Source: Acinetobacter tibetensis (GTDB lineage Bacteria > Pseudomonadota > Gammaproteobacteria > Pseudomonadales > Moraxellaceae). Taken from it: 64,000 bases of DNA. The notes under the pieces are model-generated. The model saw only the letters and a program-made list of their open reading frames with translations, was not told where the DNA came from and did no database searches. Shown piece after piece: positions 9,550-20,283 of this stretch. The translations under genes were made by a program, and so were the position numbers. The stretch is taken from NCBI RefSeq assembly GCF_023824315.1, contig NZ_CP098732.1:2046001-2110000 (forward strand). Reading direction: 5' to 3'. The stretch's first letter is position 1. Each line of letters begins with the position of its first letter.

Positions 9550-10428
9550 TTACTGTTTAAAAAATTGAGAAAGTTCTGCAATATGTTCAGGACCAATACC
9601 ACAACAGCCCCCAATTAAGGTTGCTCCCGCAGCTTGCCACTGCTGTGCAAAGCTTAAATATAATTCAGGATTTAAATCTGCACGGATTTCATCTAAACCA
9701 TCGTTAGCGGTAGCTTCACTTTTCTGTGGTGGAAATGCGTTGGCATAAGCCCCAATTTGTACTGTTTCGGGTAATAATTTTTTAATTTGGATAATGGCTT
9801 GCAATACCACTTCTGGTTGACAACAGTTAAACAATATTGCGTTGGCACCAAGGCGTTGTATCAACTCAGCCACTTGTTCAAGGCTTTCGCCAGAACGCAA
9901 TAATGGTTGTTCTAACTGAATTTCATCTTGTAAGGTAAATGACACCCAAAAATCGCGACCATCTTTAGGCAATAATCCATGTACGGTTTCGACTTCTTTG
10001 AGGCAAGATTGTGTCTCTGCCAACCAAAAATCAACATGCGGTGACAAAGTTTCAATAATTGGCGTTGCAAGGGTTTTCGCTTCTGCTTCTTTAAATAAAT
10101 CTGCACGGTAAGAACCAAATAACGGAGGCAAACAACCTGCAATGCGAACCTCTTTTCCACTCTCCTCAACCGCTTTTTTCGCTTGAGTTACAGCGACATT
10201 CACCAAGCTCGTTACTTCATTTTCAAAGCGTTGTTCGCCAATATGAAATGGAACCACTGCATAATTATTGGTGGTAATAACTTCGGCACCGGCCTGAATA
10301 AAGTCTAAATGTACCTGTTTCACAATGTCTGGTGCTTCTGTTAAAGCCAGCGCAGACCATTCAGGTTGTCTAAAAGGTGCGCCTCTACGCGCAAGTTCAC
10401 GACCAAAACCGCCATCTAAGATTTTCAT
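9550..10428 (-). CDS. mmuM: Homocysteine S-methyltransferase
   Basis: A 292-residue enzyme that transfers a methyl group from S-methylmethionine (or SAM) to homocysteine. The family marks are the N-terminal LDGGFGRELARRG, the zinc-binding Cys in ILFNCCQPE (near residue 200), and the paired zinc Cys in IGGCCGIGPEHI near the C-terminus. Length matches MmuM (about 300). It leads a two-gene unit with the downstream permease. The alternative, a generic BHMT-like methyltransferase, is less likely given the length. Confidence 0.88.
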   Translation of the reverse strand: MKILDGGFGRELARRGAPFRQPEWSALALTEAPDIVKQVHLDFIQAGAEVITTNNYAVVPFHIGEQRFENEVTSLVNVAVTQAKKAVEESGKEVRIAGCLPPLFGSYRADLFKEAEAKTLATPIIETLSPHVDFWLAETQSCLKEVETVHGLLPKDGRDFWVSFTLQDEIQLEQPLLRSGESLEQVAELIQRLGANAILFNCCQPEVVLQAIIQIKKLLPETVQIGAYANAFPPQKSEATANDGLDEIRADLNPELYLSFAQQWQAAGATLIGGCCGIGPEHIAELSQFFKQ

Positions 10429-10735
10429 AAAGTTAAGTTATATTAAATAAAAAAGCTGATTATAGAGAAACTCTTAAAAGATTTAATGCTTGAATCCTCC
10501 AAACAATATCTTTATTTCAGCTAATCAAAATTCATTTTTCTAATAACTCATGTTGATATTATGCATATCATTTTAAAAAAGTTGATATTTATCACTTTTT
10601 GAGACGACAAATTAGTGTTCCTAATTTTTAAAGCCAACGATTGATATTTAACGTTTGGCATAAAATGCTAAACGCACAAATGTAAATCATCACACTTGTG
10701 CGTAGCTCATTATGATCGGAGCATAAAATATTATT
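10429..10735. other. Intergenic region with two overlapping hairpins
   Basis: No ORF of note. At its left is the mmuM promoter region. At its right, next to the stop of the MFS gene, are two adjoining inverted repeats: CGTTTGGCAT/ATGCTAAACG (10652-10674, one G-T pair) and CGCACAA/TTGTGCG (10673-10702). They share two bases, so in RNA they could compete. Neither has a T-run. Confidence 0.6.
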
Positions 10736-11950
10736 TTATTTTTGCGCTTGCTGAGCTTTAAAACGTGATAATGCAGCGACTGCAATTGCAGAAAGAACAA
10801 TTCCTGGAGCACTTGCCACCAAAATACCCGTTGTGCCTAAACCTAAGGCTAAAATTTTACCCGTTAGTAATGGGCCTGTCATTGCACCTAGGCGTCCTAA
10901 AGAGATTGCGCTGCCTACACCTGTGACCTTACCCGCTCCTGAGTAAAAAATTGGGGAAATACCATAGAGGATAGATTGACCGCCTGTAGAGAAAATCCCT
11001 CCAAGCACACCGGCAATAATTAATACCGTAATGACTTTACTGGTGAACAGTAAAAATATAGCGATAAATAAACCTGAATAGATAATCGCCGCCATCTGCC
11101 ATAATTTTAGTCGATCCAACAAATAACCAAAGCAAAGCGTACCAATCACAGCACCTACCTGAAACACCAACATCACTAAAAAGGCTTGCTGCTTTTCTAA
11201 ACCTTGTTCCATCAATAAATTGGGTAGCCAACTAATTAAAATATAGTTCACCATCAAGGTAAAAAAGAAACTTACCCAGAGTGGTAAAGTCTGTTTAAAT
11301 TTTTGCTGCTGAAATAATACTTCAGTCATTGCAGGGACAGGTGCTAGGTCAGCATTTTCGACAAGCGCCGTTTGCTTCGGTTTATCTTTTAAAATAAATG
11401 CCATGAATGGAATAAGGACTAATGGGGTAATCCCACCAATCAAGAACAATGTCTGCCATGGAATATCTTTAAAATAAATCGCCAGTCCTGCAACAAAAAT
11501 TGCGCCAACAGGCAAGCCACAATACATTAAACTGTTTAATTTACCGCGATTGGCTTCCGTTGCTTCATCACCCACCACTGAAATCATGGTCGGCATGGCA
11601 GCACCTAAACCAAGTCCCGTGAAAAAGCGAGCAAGATATAAAACTTCTATATTCGGTGCGATTGCTGTAATACTAAAAAATACCCCAAAGATCGCAATAG
11701 ACAACATAAGGACTTTCTTTTGCCCTAAATAATCAGCAAAGCGTCCGCCAAAGAATGCGCCAAACAGCATGCCAAATACACCAAGGCTAAACACATAGCC
11801 CATTTGTACTTGATCTAAACCAAAGGTTGCTGCGATTCCTTTTGCTGCAATACCAGGGGCTTGTAGGTCAAAACCTTCAAAAAAAGCCACCCAAAAACAC
11901 AAAAATACGATGAGGAATTTCTGCATTTTTCCCGTGTTTGTTTGAGCCAT
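10736..11950 (-). CDS. MFS transporter, aromatic acid:H+ symporter type
   Basis: A 404-residue, 12-segment transporter. Marks of the aromatic-acid branch: FFEGFDLQAPGIAAKGIA in segment 1, RFADYLGQKK in the 2-3 loop, and RFFTGLGLGAAMPTM in segment 4. It resembles the MhpT (3-phenylpropionate/3-hydroxyphenylpropionate) group. The ATG at 11950 follows a GGAG site. It has its own promoter region and no catabolic partner next to it, so the substrate is unproven. Confidence 0.82.
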   Translation of the reverse strand: MAQTNTGKMQKFLIVFLCFWVAFFEGFDLQAPGIAAKGIAATFGLDQVQMGYVFSLGVFGMLFGAFFGGRFADYLGQKKVLMLSIAIFGVFFSITAIAPNIEVLYLARFFTGLGLGAAMPTMISVVGDEATEANRGKLNSLMYCGLPVGAIFVAGLAIYFKDIPWQTLFLIGGITPLVLIPFMAFILKDKPKQTALVENADLAPVPAMTEVLFQQQKFKQTLPLWVSFFFTLMVNYILISWLPNLLMEQGLEKQQAFLVMLVFQVGAVIGTLCFGYLLDRLKLWQMAAIIYSGLFIAIFLLFTSKVITVLIIAGVLGGIFSTGGQSILYGISPIFYSGAGKVTGVGSAISLGRLGAMTGPLLTGKILALGLGTTGILVASAPGIVLSAIAVAALSRFKAQQAQK

Positions 11951-12216
11951 AATTGATCTCCATCAATAGTTTGCAAGTTGGCTAAAACTTGTAGGGCTAT
12001 TTTGAAAGGTATCACTGGCTAGAAATAGCACGACAATGGTCGGGATTCATTCCCTCTAATTTTTAAATGATTCGTCTATTTAGAGCTAAACCCTTATAAA
12101 ACGATAGCTAAAAGCTCTTATCAAATTATATAAACTATAAAATACAATATCTTATAAAAATGAAAGCTATTAACTATACAGTTATAGTTAATAGCAATCG
12201 TGGTGAAAATTTACTG

Positions 12217-13980
12217 TTATTTTTTCCAAAAAAACCATTTGTTACGTTTCGGACGCTTTTGCTCAACACGAACAAGTCCACTCAACGCTTCACTATTCAT
12301 TTGCTCATACATTTTTAAATACTCAGGATTTAATTGCCCTGCGATGTATTCCGGATAATATGCTGTTGATGGTGTCCTTAATGACCGCTCATACCATTTT
12401 TCTGCAAGATCTAAATCTGAGTTAAAATAAAGTCCATTTTCATACATATACGCAATCTTGCATTCAGCATATTGGTCTTTCTGATCAGCCGCTTTCTGAA
12501 TCCAATATGCCGCTTCTTCTAAATCTTTTTCGGTATAGAAACCATTTAAATACCAATAACCCACTTGATACTGTGAGGAAGCTTCACCTTTTTGAGCATT
12601 CAGTAGAAACAACTTGAAGAATAATTGCTTGGCTTCATCCATATGCAGAAAGGAATCAATCTTTCTAATCTGTTCAGAAATTTGCTCAATCGAATAATCA
12701 CGCGCATTTTTGAGAACGTGTTGAGCCTGTTGCAGTGGACTATCTTCGGTAAAGGATGCAAGCAGTTGCATCGCTTCCACCTGCATTGCATCTATACCGT
12801 CAATGCGTGCATCTAGTACGACATTTAAATGTTTTCGAGCCAATTCGAAGTCTTGCTCAACACCTCGCCCTTCTAAATACATACGCCCCAAACTTAAATC
12901 TGCCGCTATCACTCGCCCAGCGACTTGTTGATACAGTCCAATTGCCATATCTAAATCAAGCGGTACACCTAAACCATGCTCATATTTATCTGCCAAATTA
13001 TTGATTGCAACTAAATTACCTAAATCAGCGGATTTTTGATACCAATAGACACATTGCTCGTAATCCCGTTTTGTCCCAATTCCATCTTGATACATCCAAG
13101 CTAAATGATAGTAAGCATTGGCCAAAACACCTTTTTCAGTTTCAGGCGCTTGAGATGCAATTCGATGATACAGATAGAATGCCCGCCCCGGATGAATCAC
13201 ATGGTCGCTTACCACACCGTAATTCGGATAAACTGGATTGACCAAGAAACAGGTTAACCAGCCAAAACGATAATAGGCTGCCAGTCCCAATGTCGCTGTC
13301 CAACAACCCTGTTCAGATGATTGTTGCAAGAGCTGCAAACTTTTTTGTAAATCCTGTTCGGTACCCTGTGCTCGCGCATAACATCCTGCCAACTGATATA
13401 GCGCAATACTATCCATTTTGGACGCGGCTTCTCGATACCAGTTAAAGCTTCCTTCCAAACTTTTTTGTAAAATTCCACCAATAAACAATTGCTGCGCTAA
13501 CTGACACATCGCAGGACTATATCCCGACTGCGCAGAATGACGTAGTAAATCAATATAGCGTTGAAAGTCACGTTGTTGATAAGCTTGATCTGCCAAATAA
13601 TATTGATAAATACCCCGATATTGCTCGGCTTTATCTCTAATTAATTGAAGAATTAACGCTCCATGCCCTGTTTCATATTCAGCAAAATAATCAATACGTG
13701 CAACCAAGCCCAAACTTTTAGATACTTGCTGCAAAGGTAAAAACCATCGTGTAATGGTATAGAGCCCCGGAACGTCTCCCATTTTCATAATTTCACCAGA
13801 TGACTCAGGTTCATCTGGTCGAACCAAAGCTCTCAGCATCTGCATAGGAGATTCAGCTTCTGGTGGCATTAAGTTCACTCCAACCAGCTCTCCATCATTG
13901 GTTTTAGCAACGTCCCAAACTTTCATAATGGCCTGATCAAATTGATAAAACTCACCACTTTGATTGAGCCAGATAACCAC
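12217..13980 (-). CDS. SEL1-like repeat protein, N-terminus probably broken by an amber codon
   Basis: A 587-residue protein with many SEL1-type alpha/alpha repeats, for example WMYQDGIGTKRDYEQCVYWY, YEHGLGVPLDLDMAIGLY and WYLNGFYTEKDLEEAAYWI. The N-terminal 150 residues are non-repeat. The frame opens at a GTG (13980). Upstream in the same frame is an ATG at 14025 with an AAGGTAGAGAG ribosome site; it reads MSLQYTSGE, then TAG (13996-13998), then IREGDV into the annotated frame. The natural start is therefore probably the ATG, with a nonsense mutation at codon 10. The repeat class usually mediates protein-protein contacts; the function is unknown. Confidence 0.75.
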   Translation of the reverse strand: MVIWLNQSGEFYQFDQAIMKVWDVAKTNDGELVGVNLMPPEAESPMQMLRALVRPDEPESSGEIMKMGDVPGLYTITRWFLPLQQVSKSLGLVARIDYFAEYETGHGALILQLIRDKAEQYRGIYQYYLADQAYQQRDFQRYIDLLRHSAQSGYSPAMCQLAQQLFIGGILQKSLEGSFNWYREAASKMDSIALYQLAGCYARAQGTEQDLQKSLQLLQQSSEQGCWTATLGLAAYYRFGWLTCFLVNPVYPNYGVVSDHVIHPGRAFYLYHRIASQAPETEKGVLANAYYHLAWMYQDGIGTKRDYEQCVYWYQKSADLGNLVAINNLADKYEHGLGVPLDLDMAIGLYQQVAGRVIAADLSLGRMYLEGRGVEQDFELARKHLNVVLDARIDGIDAMQVEAMQLLASFTEDSPLQQAQHVLKNARDYSIEQISEQIRKIDSFLHMDEAKQLFFKLFLLNAQKGEASSQYQVGYWYLNGFYTEKDLEEAAYWIQKAADQKDQYAECKIAYMYENGLYFNSDLDLAEKWYERSLRTPSTAYYPEYIAGQLNPEYLKMYEQMNSEALSGLVRVEQKRPKRNKWFFWKK

Positions 13981-14073
13981 ATCACCCTCGCGAATCTATT
14001 CTCCGCTTGTATATTGTAATGACATCTCTCTACCTTATTTTTTATTGTGTTTTATACCGCGCTGATTTTACCT

Positions 14074-14104
14074 AAAAAAAAGCCCGCATAAAGCGGGCTT
14101 TTTT
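14074..14104. terminator. Terminator after mnmG
   Basis: The hairpin AAGCCCGC / GCGGGCTT with a 4-5-base loop is flanked by A7 and T6 runs. It lies just past the mnmG stop and works in both directions. Confidence 0.92.
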
Positions 14105-14119
14105 AATAACTTTCAAAGA

Positions 14120-16000
14120 TTAAGCAGATTTCTTGGTTTGTGCATTCTTACGAATCGTAATCATCACCAACTGTATTGCTGCTGGCGTTACACCCGGAAT
14201 ACGACCTGCTTGCGCCAAAGTATCTGGACGCACATCTTTCAATTTTAAAGTAATTTCACGAGATAAACCTGAAACCACATCATAATCAAAGTCGGCTGGA
14301 ATTTTAGTTTCTTCCAAACGCTTCATTTGCGCGACATCTTCATGCTGACGGTTAATATAACCTGCATATTTCACTGCGATTTCAATTTGATCGCCTACTT
14401 GCGCAGACACTTCAGAACCTGTGAGTTCTGCAATTTGAGCAAATGAAATATTCGGACGTTTTAACAAATCAATCGCAGAACACTCTTTCGATAAATCCGC
14501 ACCTGTCATTTCAACAAACTTTTTACCCATCGGGTTATTTGGTGCAGCCCAAAGGTGTTGTAAACGGCCAGTTTCTTGTTCAACAGCTTCCATTTTTTCA
14601 CAGTAAGCTGCCCAACGAACGTCATCCACCAAGCCCATTTCACGACCCACTGGAGTTAAGCGCTGATCCGCATTATCTTCACGCAACATCAAGCGATATT
14701 CCGCACGCGAAGTAAACATACGGTACGGTTCTTTCGTACCCAATGTAATCAAGTCATCGACCAACACGCCCATATACGCTTCATCACGTTTTGGCGTCCA
14801 TTGTTCCTGATCCCAAGCACGACGCGCAGCGTTCAGACCTGCCAACAAACCTTGTGCACCCGCTTCTTCATAACCTGTCGTACCATTAATCTGACCTGCA
14901 AAATACAGGTTATTAATCGCTTTGGTTTCTAAAGTAAATTTCAATGCTTGTGGATTGAAGTAATCGTACTCAATGGCATAGCCCGGACGCAAAATATGCG
15001 CATTTTCCATACCACGAATCGAACGTACCAATTCAAACTGCACATCAAATGGAAGTGACGTTGAAATACCATTTGGATAAAGTTCATGTGTATCCAAGCC
15101 TTCAGGCTCTAAGAACACTTGGTGTGAGTCTTTATCCGCAAAACGGTGAATTTTGTCTTCAATTGATGGGCAGTAACGTGGACCTACACCTTCAATTACA
15201 CCTGTGTACATTGGTGAACGGTCTAAACCACCACGGATAATGTCGTGGGTTTTTTCATTGGTATGGGTAATGTAGCAGTTGACTTGTTCTGGGTGCATAG
15301 ATGCATCACCCATAAATGACATCACTGGAGACGGGAAATCACCAGGTTGAGGAGTCATCACAGAAAAATCAACTGAACGTGCATCAATACGTGGCGGTGT
15401 ACCCGTTTTTAAACGGCCTACCGGCAGATTTAACTCACGTAAACGATGTGCAAGCGAAATTGAAGGTGGATCACCTGCGCGACCACCACTTGATTTTTCA
15501 AGCCCAACGTGGATTACACCACCTAAGAAAGTCCCTGCTGTAAGTACGACTGTTTTCGCATCAAAGCGAATACCCATTTGGGTCACAACGCCTTTTACAG
15601 TATCACCTTCAACAATCAGATCATCTGCTGCTTGTTGAAAAATATCCAAATTGGCTTGGTTTTCCAAAGTGTCACGAATCGCAGCTTTATAACGTACACG
15701 GTCAGCCTGCGCACGTGTTGCACGTACCGCTGCACCTTTACGTGAATTCAGAATACGGAACTGAATACCACCTTTGTCTGCAGCCAGTGCCATCGCACCG
15801 CCCAAAGCATCAATTTCACGGACTAAGTGCGATTTACCAATGCCACCAATGGCTGGGTTACAGCTCATCTGCCCTAAAGTCTCAATGTTATGAGTCAGGA
15901 GTAAAGTCTGTCGACCCATACGCGCCGCAGCAAGCGCTGCTTCCGTACCTGCGTGACCGCCACCGATAACAATGACATCGTAAACTTTAGGATAATGCAT
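14120..16000 (-). CDS. mnmG: tRNA uridine-5-carboxymethylaminomethyl modification enzyme MnmG (GidA)
   Basis: A 626-residue FAD protein that, with MnmE, installs the cmnm5 group on wobble uridine 34 of several tRNAs. The N-terminal dinucleotide fold is [21 protein letters not shown]. The family blocks [22 protein letters not shown] and the central [17 protein letters not shown] segment are intact, and the C-terminal helical domain is full length. It is transcribed alone, divergent from the next gene, with a strong terminator behind it. Confidence 0.97.
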   Translation of the reverse strand: MHYPKVYDVIVIGGGHAGTEAALAAARMGRQTLLLTHNIETLGQMSCNPAIGGIGKSHLVREIDALGGAMALAADKGGIQFRILNSRKGAAVRATRAQADRVRYKAAIRDTLENQANLDIFQQAADDLIVEGDTVKGVVTQMGIRFDAKTVVLTAGTFLGGVIHVGLEKSSGGRAGDPPSISLAHRLRELNLPVGRLKTGTPPRIDARSVDFSVMTPQPGDFPSPVMSFMGDASMHPEQVNCYITHTNEKTHDIIRGGLDRSPMYTGVIEGVGPRYCPSIEDKIHRFADKDSHQVFLEPEGLDTHELYPNGISTSLPFDVQFELVRSIRGMENAHILRPGYAIEYDYFNPQALKFTLETKAINNLYFAGQINGTTGYEEAGAQGLLAGLNAARRAWDQEQWTPKRDEAYMGVLVDDLITLGTKEPYRMFTSRAEYRLMLREDNADQRLTPVGREMGLVDDVRWAAYCEKMEAVEQETGRLQHLWAAPNNPMGKKFVEMTGADLSKECSAIDLLKRPNISFAQIAELTGSEVSAQVGDQIEIAVKYAGYINRQHEDVAQMKRLEETKIPADFDYDVVSGLSREITLKLKDVRPDTLAQAGRIPGVTPAAIQLVMITIRKNAQTKKSA

Positions 16001-16263
16001 AGTGGTATAGAGAGAAATAAAAAGAATGACAGAGTATTATATCAAATTTTGCTGAATAAGTTGACCAAACAACTCAATTTTATTTTTAAAAAATTTCCTA
16101 TTGAATGTTGCATATCGCTACACAAATACCATTGATCAGCCTAATAATTAAGCAATTTATCACAATTTTTCAGCATTATTTACCTGATCTACACTGTTTT
16201 ATTTTGGCTATTTTTTATTCTATTAAGGAGTAACCTTAAAAATATAGGAACAAGGTACGCATC

Positions 16264-16608
16264 ATGAATAAAAATATTCTACTCTCTGCTGTGCTCTGCG
16301 GTTTATGTCTTACTCCATTTGCGACTCAGGCAAATGATAAAGTTGAAACCACGTACAACGCGCAAAAATATATGCAGGTCTGCAAAGGAAAAACTCAAGG
16401 CGCTCCTGTCAGTTTTGCTTACCGCGGCATTATTTGGAATGGGACCTGCGAACCACAATTCTTTAGTAGCAATAAAGCAGTGAAGGGAAATGAATCCGAA
16501 TTAATGACAGCATGCCAAACCGATATGGCAGCCAAATCTGTCATGATCAATGGGATGGAAGTGAAAGGAAAATGTGCTTTAGGTTTCACTGCACCTTATC
16601 CTAAGTAA
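16264..16608 (+). CDS. Small secreted protein of unknown function
   Basis: A 114-residue protein with a clear Sec signal peptide (MNKNILLSAVLCGLCLTPFA, cleavage probably after ATQA). The mature part of about 90 residues has four Cys residues (in MQVCKG, NGTCEP, TACQTD and KGKCAL), consistent with two periplasmic disulfides. I do not recognise a named domain. It has its own promoter region and terminator and no operon partner. Confidence 0.75.
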   Translation: MNKNILLSAVLCGLCLTPFATQANDKVETTYNAQKYMQVCKGKTQGAPVSFAYRGIIWNGTCEPQFFSSNKAVKGNESELMTACQTDMAAKSVMINGMEVKGKCALGFTAPYPK

Positions 16609-17181
16609 ATAGTAAGTAATTTACAGACAGTTATCCTCCACAAAGTGGTTGAAGTATTTCATCTTCGACCACTTTTGTTATGGCGTGAATATCCTCCTCC
16701 CCCCTCAGTTTCGGTTCAATAAAATACAAAAACTCATAATGAGAACCCAAGGGTCACTTTTACAGCCAATTTGATAATAAAATGCACTTGTCATTTTTTA
16801 AAACTGACAAATTCCATCTAAAACAACACCCTACAAATAATGCTTCAACAAATAAAATACGTCACAATTAAAACTAAAATAAATACATAAAAAACATTAA
16901 GTTAAATTAAAAAATACTCTATAAAATCAACGCTTATCTTTTAAAAACCGCGACAAGCGTCACACTCATTATTTTACTTATAAAGTGTATATACCATGCT
17001 TAAACCAACAGCTTTGTGCATAAAATGTCATTTGCAACTTTTATAAATACATTATGATCAAAATGATTGTGTATCGCTTAGGCAAAAGACCCCACACAAA
17101 AATAACCACAATCTCAATCAAAAACTCAGGATCGAGTTTCACTGATTTTAAAATTAAATTGATTCAACAATAGGAATAAAA
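16609..17181. other. Non-coding gap before the BASS transporter
   Basis: It starts with a terminator-like inverted repeat (16642-16677, AAAGTGGT-GAAG / CTTC-ACCACTTT). The rest is AT-rich, with no ORF I would support. The last 100 bp should hold the promoter of the next gene; an AGGA site lies just before 17182. Confidence 0.6.
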
Positions 17182-18081
17182 ATGGATTCAGGATTGATTA
17201 CCGTTATTCTACCTCTCGCTTTAGCAATCATTATGATGGGCTTAGGTCTTGAGCTCACCCCTAAAGATTTTGCACGCGTTACCAAACAACCCAAAGCCGT
17301 GATGATTGCCTTATTTACACAACTAGTCCTTCTTGTGGGTATTGCATTTTTACTGTGTAAACTTTTTGCACTTCCACCGCTTCTGGCGGTTGGTGTCATG
17401 CTTCTTGCAGCTTCACCAGGTGGCACAACTGCCAATTTATATAGTTATCTCTTTAAAGGCGATGTCGCGTTAAATATTACCCTTACGGCAATTAACTCTG
17501 TGCTCGCAGCAGTAACCCTACCATTGATTGTCAACTTCTCGATTCATCATTTTATTAATGATGGTCAACAAATCAATTTGCAGCTTGGGAAAATTATTCA
17601 GGTCTTTAGTATCATCATTGTGCCTGTTTGTATTGGTATGACAATTCGTCACTTTGCACCAAATTTCACACAGAAAATGCACCGACCTGTTCGCATTTTC
17701 TCGGTTGTATTTTTAATTTTAATTATTGCTGCTGCATTTATTAAAGAAAGAAATAACATTGCGCAATATTTCACGCAGGTTGGTGGCGTTACCATTCTAT
17801 TCTGTATGATTAGCTTAACACTTGGCTATGTATTACCACGACTCATTTCAGTCAACAGCGCGCAAGCACGTGCTTGTGCTTTCGAAATTGGAATACACAA
17901 CGGAACACTTGCCGTCACAATCGCCCTGACTGTGATTGGAAATACTACTGTAGCGATGCCTGCTGCAGTTTATTCTTTATTTATGTACTTCATCGCTGCT
18001 GGTTTTGGCATGTTGTTGAATAAATTAGAAGGAACGCCAAAATCTGTTCAGGATGACAACCCAATTAACCTAAAATCTTAA
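17182..18081 (+). CDS. Bile acid:sodium symporter (BASS) family transporter
   Basis: A 299-residue membrane protein with about nine to ten hydrophobic segments. BASS marks: MMGLGLELTPKDF near residue 20, AASPGGTTANLYSYLFKGD near residue 75, and EIGIHNGTLAVTIA near residue 235, which in the family forms the crossed-helix substrate and Na+ site. Bacterial members move pantoate, oxoacids or other organic anions; the substrate here is unknown. It is monocistronic, with a terminator at 18085-18113. Confidence 0.88.
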   Translation: MDSGLITVILPLALAIIMMGLGLELTPKDFARVTKQPKAVMIALFTQLVLLVGIAFLLCKLFALPPLLAVGVMLLAASPGGTTANLYSYLFKGDVALNITLTAINSVLAAVTLPLIVNFSIHHFINDGQQINLQLGKIIQVFSIIIVPVCIGMTIRHFAPNFTQKMHRPVRIFSVVFLILIIAAAFIKERNNIAQYFTQVGGVTILFCMISLTLGYVLPRLISVNSAQARACAFEIGIHNGTLAVTIALTVIGNTTVAMPAAVYSLFMYFIAAGFGMLLNKLEGTPKSVQDDNPINLKS

Positions 18082-18084
18082 AAT

Positions 18085-18113
18085 AAAAAAAGGATGCTTC
18101 GGCATCCTTTTTT
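18085..18113 (+). terminator. Terminator after the BASS transporter gene
   Basis: AAAGGATGC / GCATCCTTT stem with a TTCG tetraloop, followed by T6. Confidence 0.93.
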
Positions 18114-18193
18114 ACAGTTATATGAAAGTGTAGCTGTAAGTGCTGCTCTCAGTTACAATGTGCGTTTTAGAAAAGCAAAGTTTGGGTTATTCC

Positions 18194-19096
18194 GTGAAGT
18201 GGTTACAAATTCATATTACTGTTGATCAAGCACAAGTCGATTTTACAGAAACATTATTAAGTTCTTTGGGCGCAGTGAGCGTGACTTTGGACGATGCTGA
18301 AAATCAAGACTTACTTGAGCCACTTCCAGGTGAAACACCACTTTGGAATAAAGTCATTGTGACGGGTATTTATGCACAAGAAGATAATGAAGAAATTGAT
18401 GTTGCTGCATTAGAAACCTTCATTCGCGCGCAAATGCCAGACGCACCTTTGCGTAGTGAATACTTAGAAGATCAAGTCTGGGAAAGATCTTGGATGGACT
18501 ATTACGAACCCATTCAAATCAGTGAAAAATTCTGGATTGTGCCTGAATGGTTAGAGCCACCAGAAGCGGATGCGGTCAACATTAAACTGGACCCAGGTTT
18601 AGCTTTTGGTACAGGCAATCACGCAAGTACTTTCTTATGCTTACAATGGCTTGGTAAAACTGACCTTAAAGATAAAATCGTGATCGACTACGGATGTGGT
18701 TCGGGCATTCTTGGTGTTGCAGCCTTACTTTTAGGTGCGAAAAAAGTCTACGCTACAGATATTGACCCACAAGCGATATTAGCAACTCAACAAAACGCTG
18801 ATTTAAATGGTGTTCTTGAGCAACTGTTTGTAGGCTTGCCAGATGAGTTTAATGAAACTTTTGGCAGTCAAAAAGCCGATGTATTGGTTGCAAATATTCT
18901 AGCTGGCCCATTGATGGCTCTTGCACCTGAGTTTGCAACTTTAACAAAATATGAGGCAGAGTTCGCACTTGCAGGTGTAATTGAAGAGCAAGTTGCTGAT
19001 GTTTCTAGCATTTACTCAGAATTTTTTGATATATTAGAAGTTGAAACGCGTGAAGAAAACTGGTGCCGTATTTCAGGCAAACGCCACAAAGCCTAA
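18194..19096 (+). CDS. prmA: Ribosomal protein L11 methyltransferase
   Basis: A 300-residue SAM-dependent enzyme that trimethylates ribosomal protein L11. The N-terminal L11-binding domain (about residues 1-100) contains [16 protein letters not shown]. The catalytic Rossmann domain has [39 protein letters not shown] (SAM motif I) and [11 protein letters not shown] (motif IV). The frame is open from 18140, but the family start is the GTG at 18194 ([10 protein letters not shown]), which gives the expected length. The DUF3426 gene follows after 18 bp. Confidence 0.95.
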   Translation: MKWLQIHITVDQAQVDFTETLLSSLGAVSVTLDDAENQDLLEPLPGETPLWNKVIVTGIYAQEDNEEIDVAALETFIRAQMPDAPLRSEYLEDQVWERSWMDYYEPIQISEKFWIVPEWLEPPEADAVNIKLDPGLAFGTGNHASTFLCLQWLGKTDLKDKIVIDYGCGSGILGVAALLLGAKKVYATDIDPQAILATQQNADLNGVLEQLFVGLPDEFNETFGSQKADVLVANILAGPLMALAPEFATLTKYEAEFALAGVIEEQVADVSSIYSEFFDILEVETREENWCRISGKRHKA

Positions 19097-19114
19097 CTAT
19101 CTAATTTAAAAACT

Positions 19115-19996
19115 ATGAGTGAAAAACAAACCAGCTGTCCTGAGTGTCTAACAATTTATCGAGTCTCTGTGGCTCAACTGACTGTTGCTCAGGGCATGGT
19201 TTGTTGCCCAAAGTGTTCAACTACGTTTAATGCTTTAACACATTTAATCAATCAGTCCTTTGGTCAGCTTGCGACTTATCCAGCTTCGGATGATCATTTT
19301 GACTCATCTAATCAAGATACTGACTTTCGCCATCAAATGTCTAATATTGCTTTTGAACATTCTTTGTCGAATCGTCAACAATTACTTGAAATTTTTGATC
19401 GAAAAATTGAACACTCCAATATTGACTTAAAAACGTATTTAAACAATCTCAATTATTTTAGTACCGATCCAATCGGAAACTTCCCTGCGCTTAACCTTGC
19501 AGAAAAAGATGTAGAGCACAAACCACGTAGCCCTATCTATTATATAATGTGGGGTATCGTTAATATTGCTTTAATTCTATTATTATTGTTCCAGTTCTTT
19601 TGGTTTAATCCTCAATACTTAAGAAGTAGCCCTAAATTAGCCGCGAGCTTTAACCAAGTTTGCGCTTTGTTCAAATGTGAAATACAACAAGAGAACTATA
19701 CTCTTATTAGTGCCACCAAAGTAAAAGCCAAGCGTGTTGCAAAAAACAAAACACTATTTACAGGTGAATTAATCAATTATTACGATAAGAGTATTCCTTT
19801 ACCTATTCTTAAAGTTATTTTACGTGAACAAGGAGTAGAAACAGGTAGCTTCACACTGCAACCCAAAGAATATTTAGCAGACAACTTGGTTGGTATTGAG
19901 CGTATCCCTCAAAAAAGACCATTTAAAATCCATTTTGAGCTTCCAGTCGATCGAAAAAGCTTTGATGACTATAGTTTAGAAATCATTGGACCTTAA
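19115..19996 (+). CDS. Zinc-ribbon membrane protein with DUF3426 domain
   Basis: A 293-residue protein. The N-terminus is an MJ0042-type zinc ribbon with two Cys pairs (SCPEC and CCPKC, about residues 8-34). An acidic linker follows, then one transmembrane helix (about residues 145-165, IMWGIVNIALILLLLFQFFW), then a C-terminal DUF3426 domain in the periplasm (LFKCEIQQENYTLIS, ending in LPVDRKSFDDYSLEIIGP). The function of this family is unknown. Linkage to prmA and fis is conserved in Acinetobacter. Confidence 0.85.
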   Translation: MSEKQTSCPECLTIYRVSVAQLTVAQGMVCCPKCSTTFNALTHLINQSFGQLATYPASDDHFDSSNQDTDFRHQMSNIAFEHSLSNRQQLLEIFDRKIEHSNIDLKTYLNNLNYFSTDPIGNFPALNLAEKDVEHKPRSPIYYIMWGIVNIALILLLLFQFFWFNPQYLRSSPKLAASFNQVCALFKCEIQQENYTLISATKVKAKRVAKNKTLFTGELINYYDKSIPLPILKVILREQGVETGSFTLQPKEYLADNLVGIERIPQKRPFKIHFELPVDRKSFDDYSLEIIGP

Positions 19997-20050
19997 AAAA
20001 TGAAAAAACTACAAAAAAAGTAAAAAAAAAGTAAAAAAAATGCAGTTTTC

Positions 20051-20081
20051 TTGCTCACTTTTTCTAAGACAATGGTATCAT
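20051..20081 (+). promoter_or_regulatory. Candidate strong promoter with GC discriminator upstream of fis
   Basis: TTGCTC (20051-20056) and TATCAT (20076-20081) are spaced 19 bp and followed directly by ACGCGCC. A GC-rich discriminator after the -10 box is typical of stringently controlled promoters of stable RNA and fis-type genes. The start site would be about 300 bp upstream of fis. The wide spacer lowers certainty. Confidence 0.5.
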
Positions 20082-20283
20082 ACGCGCCACGAAAGCTTTG
20101 TGCTGCAAACTCCTCGCTAATTTTCACAACAACTACTAGTTTTGCCAATGCGCTTTATTCCAGATAATGCGTAGGGTATCTATTTTTTGTTTTGATTTGA
20201 TCAGTAACAAATATTAAATTATTGTTACGTATGTTTTTTGATCAATGTAGCTGGATTGTGGCAAGCTAAATGTACGAGTTTTA

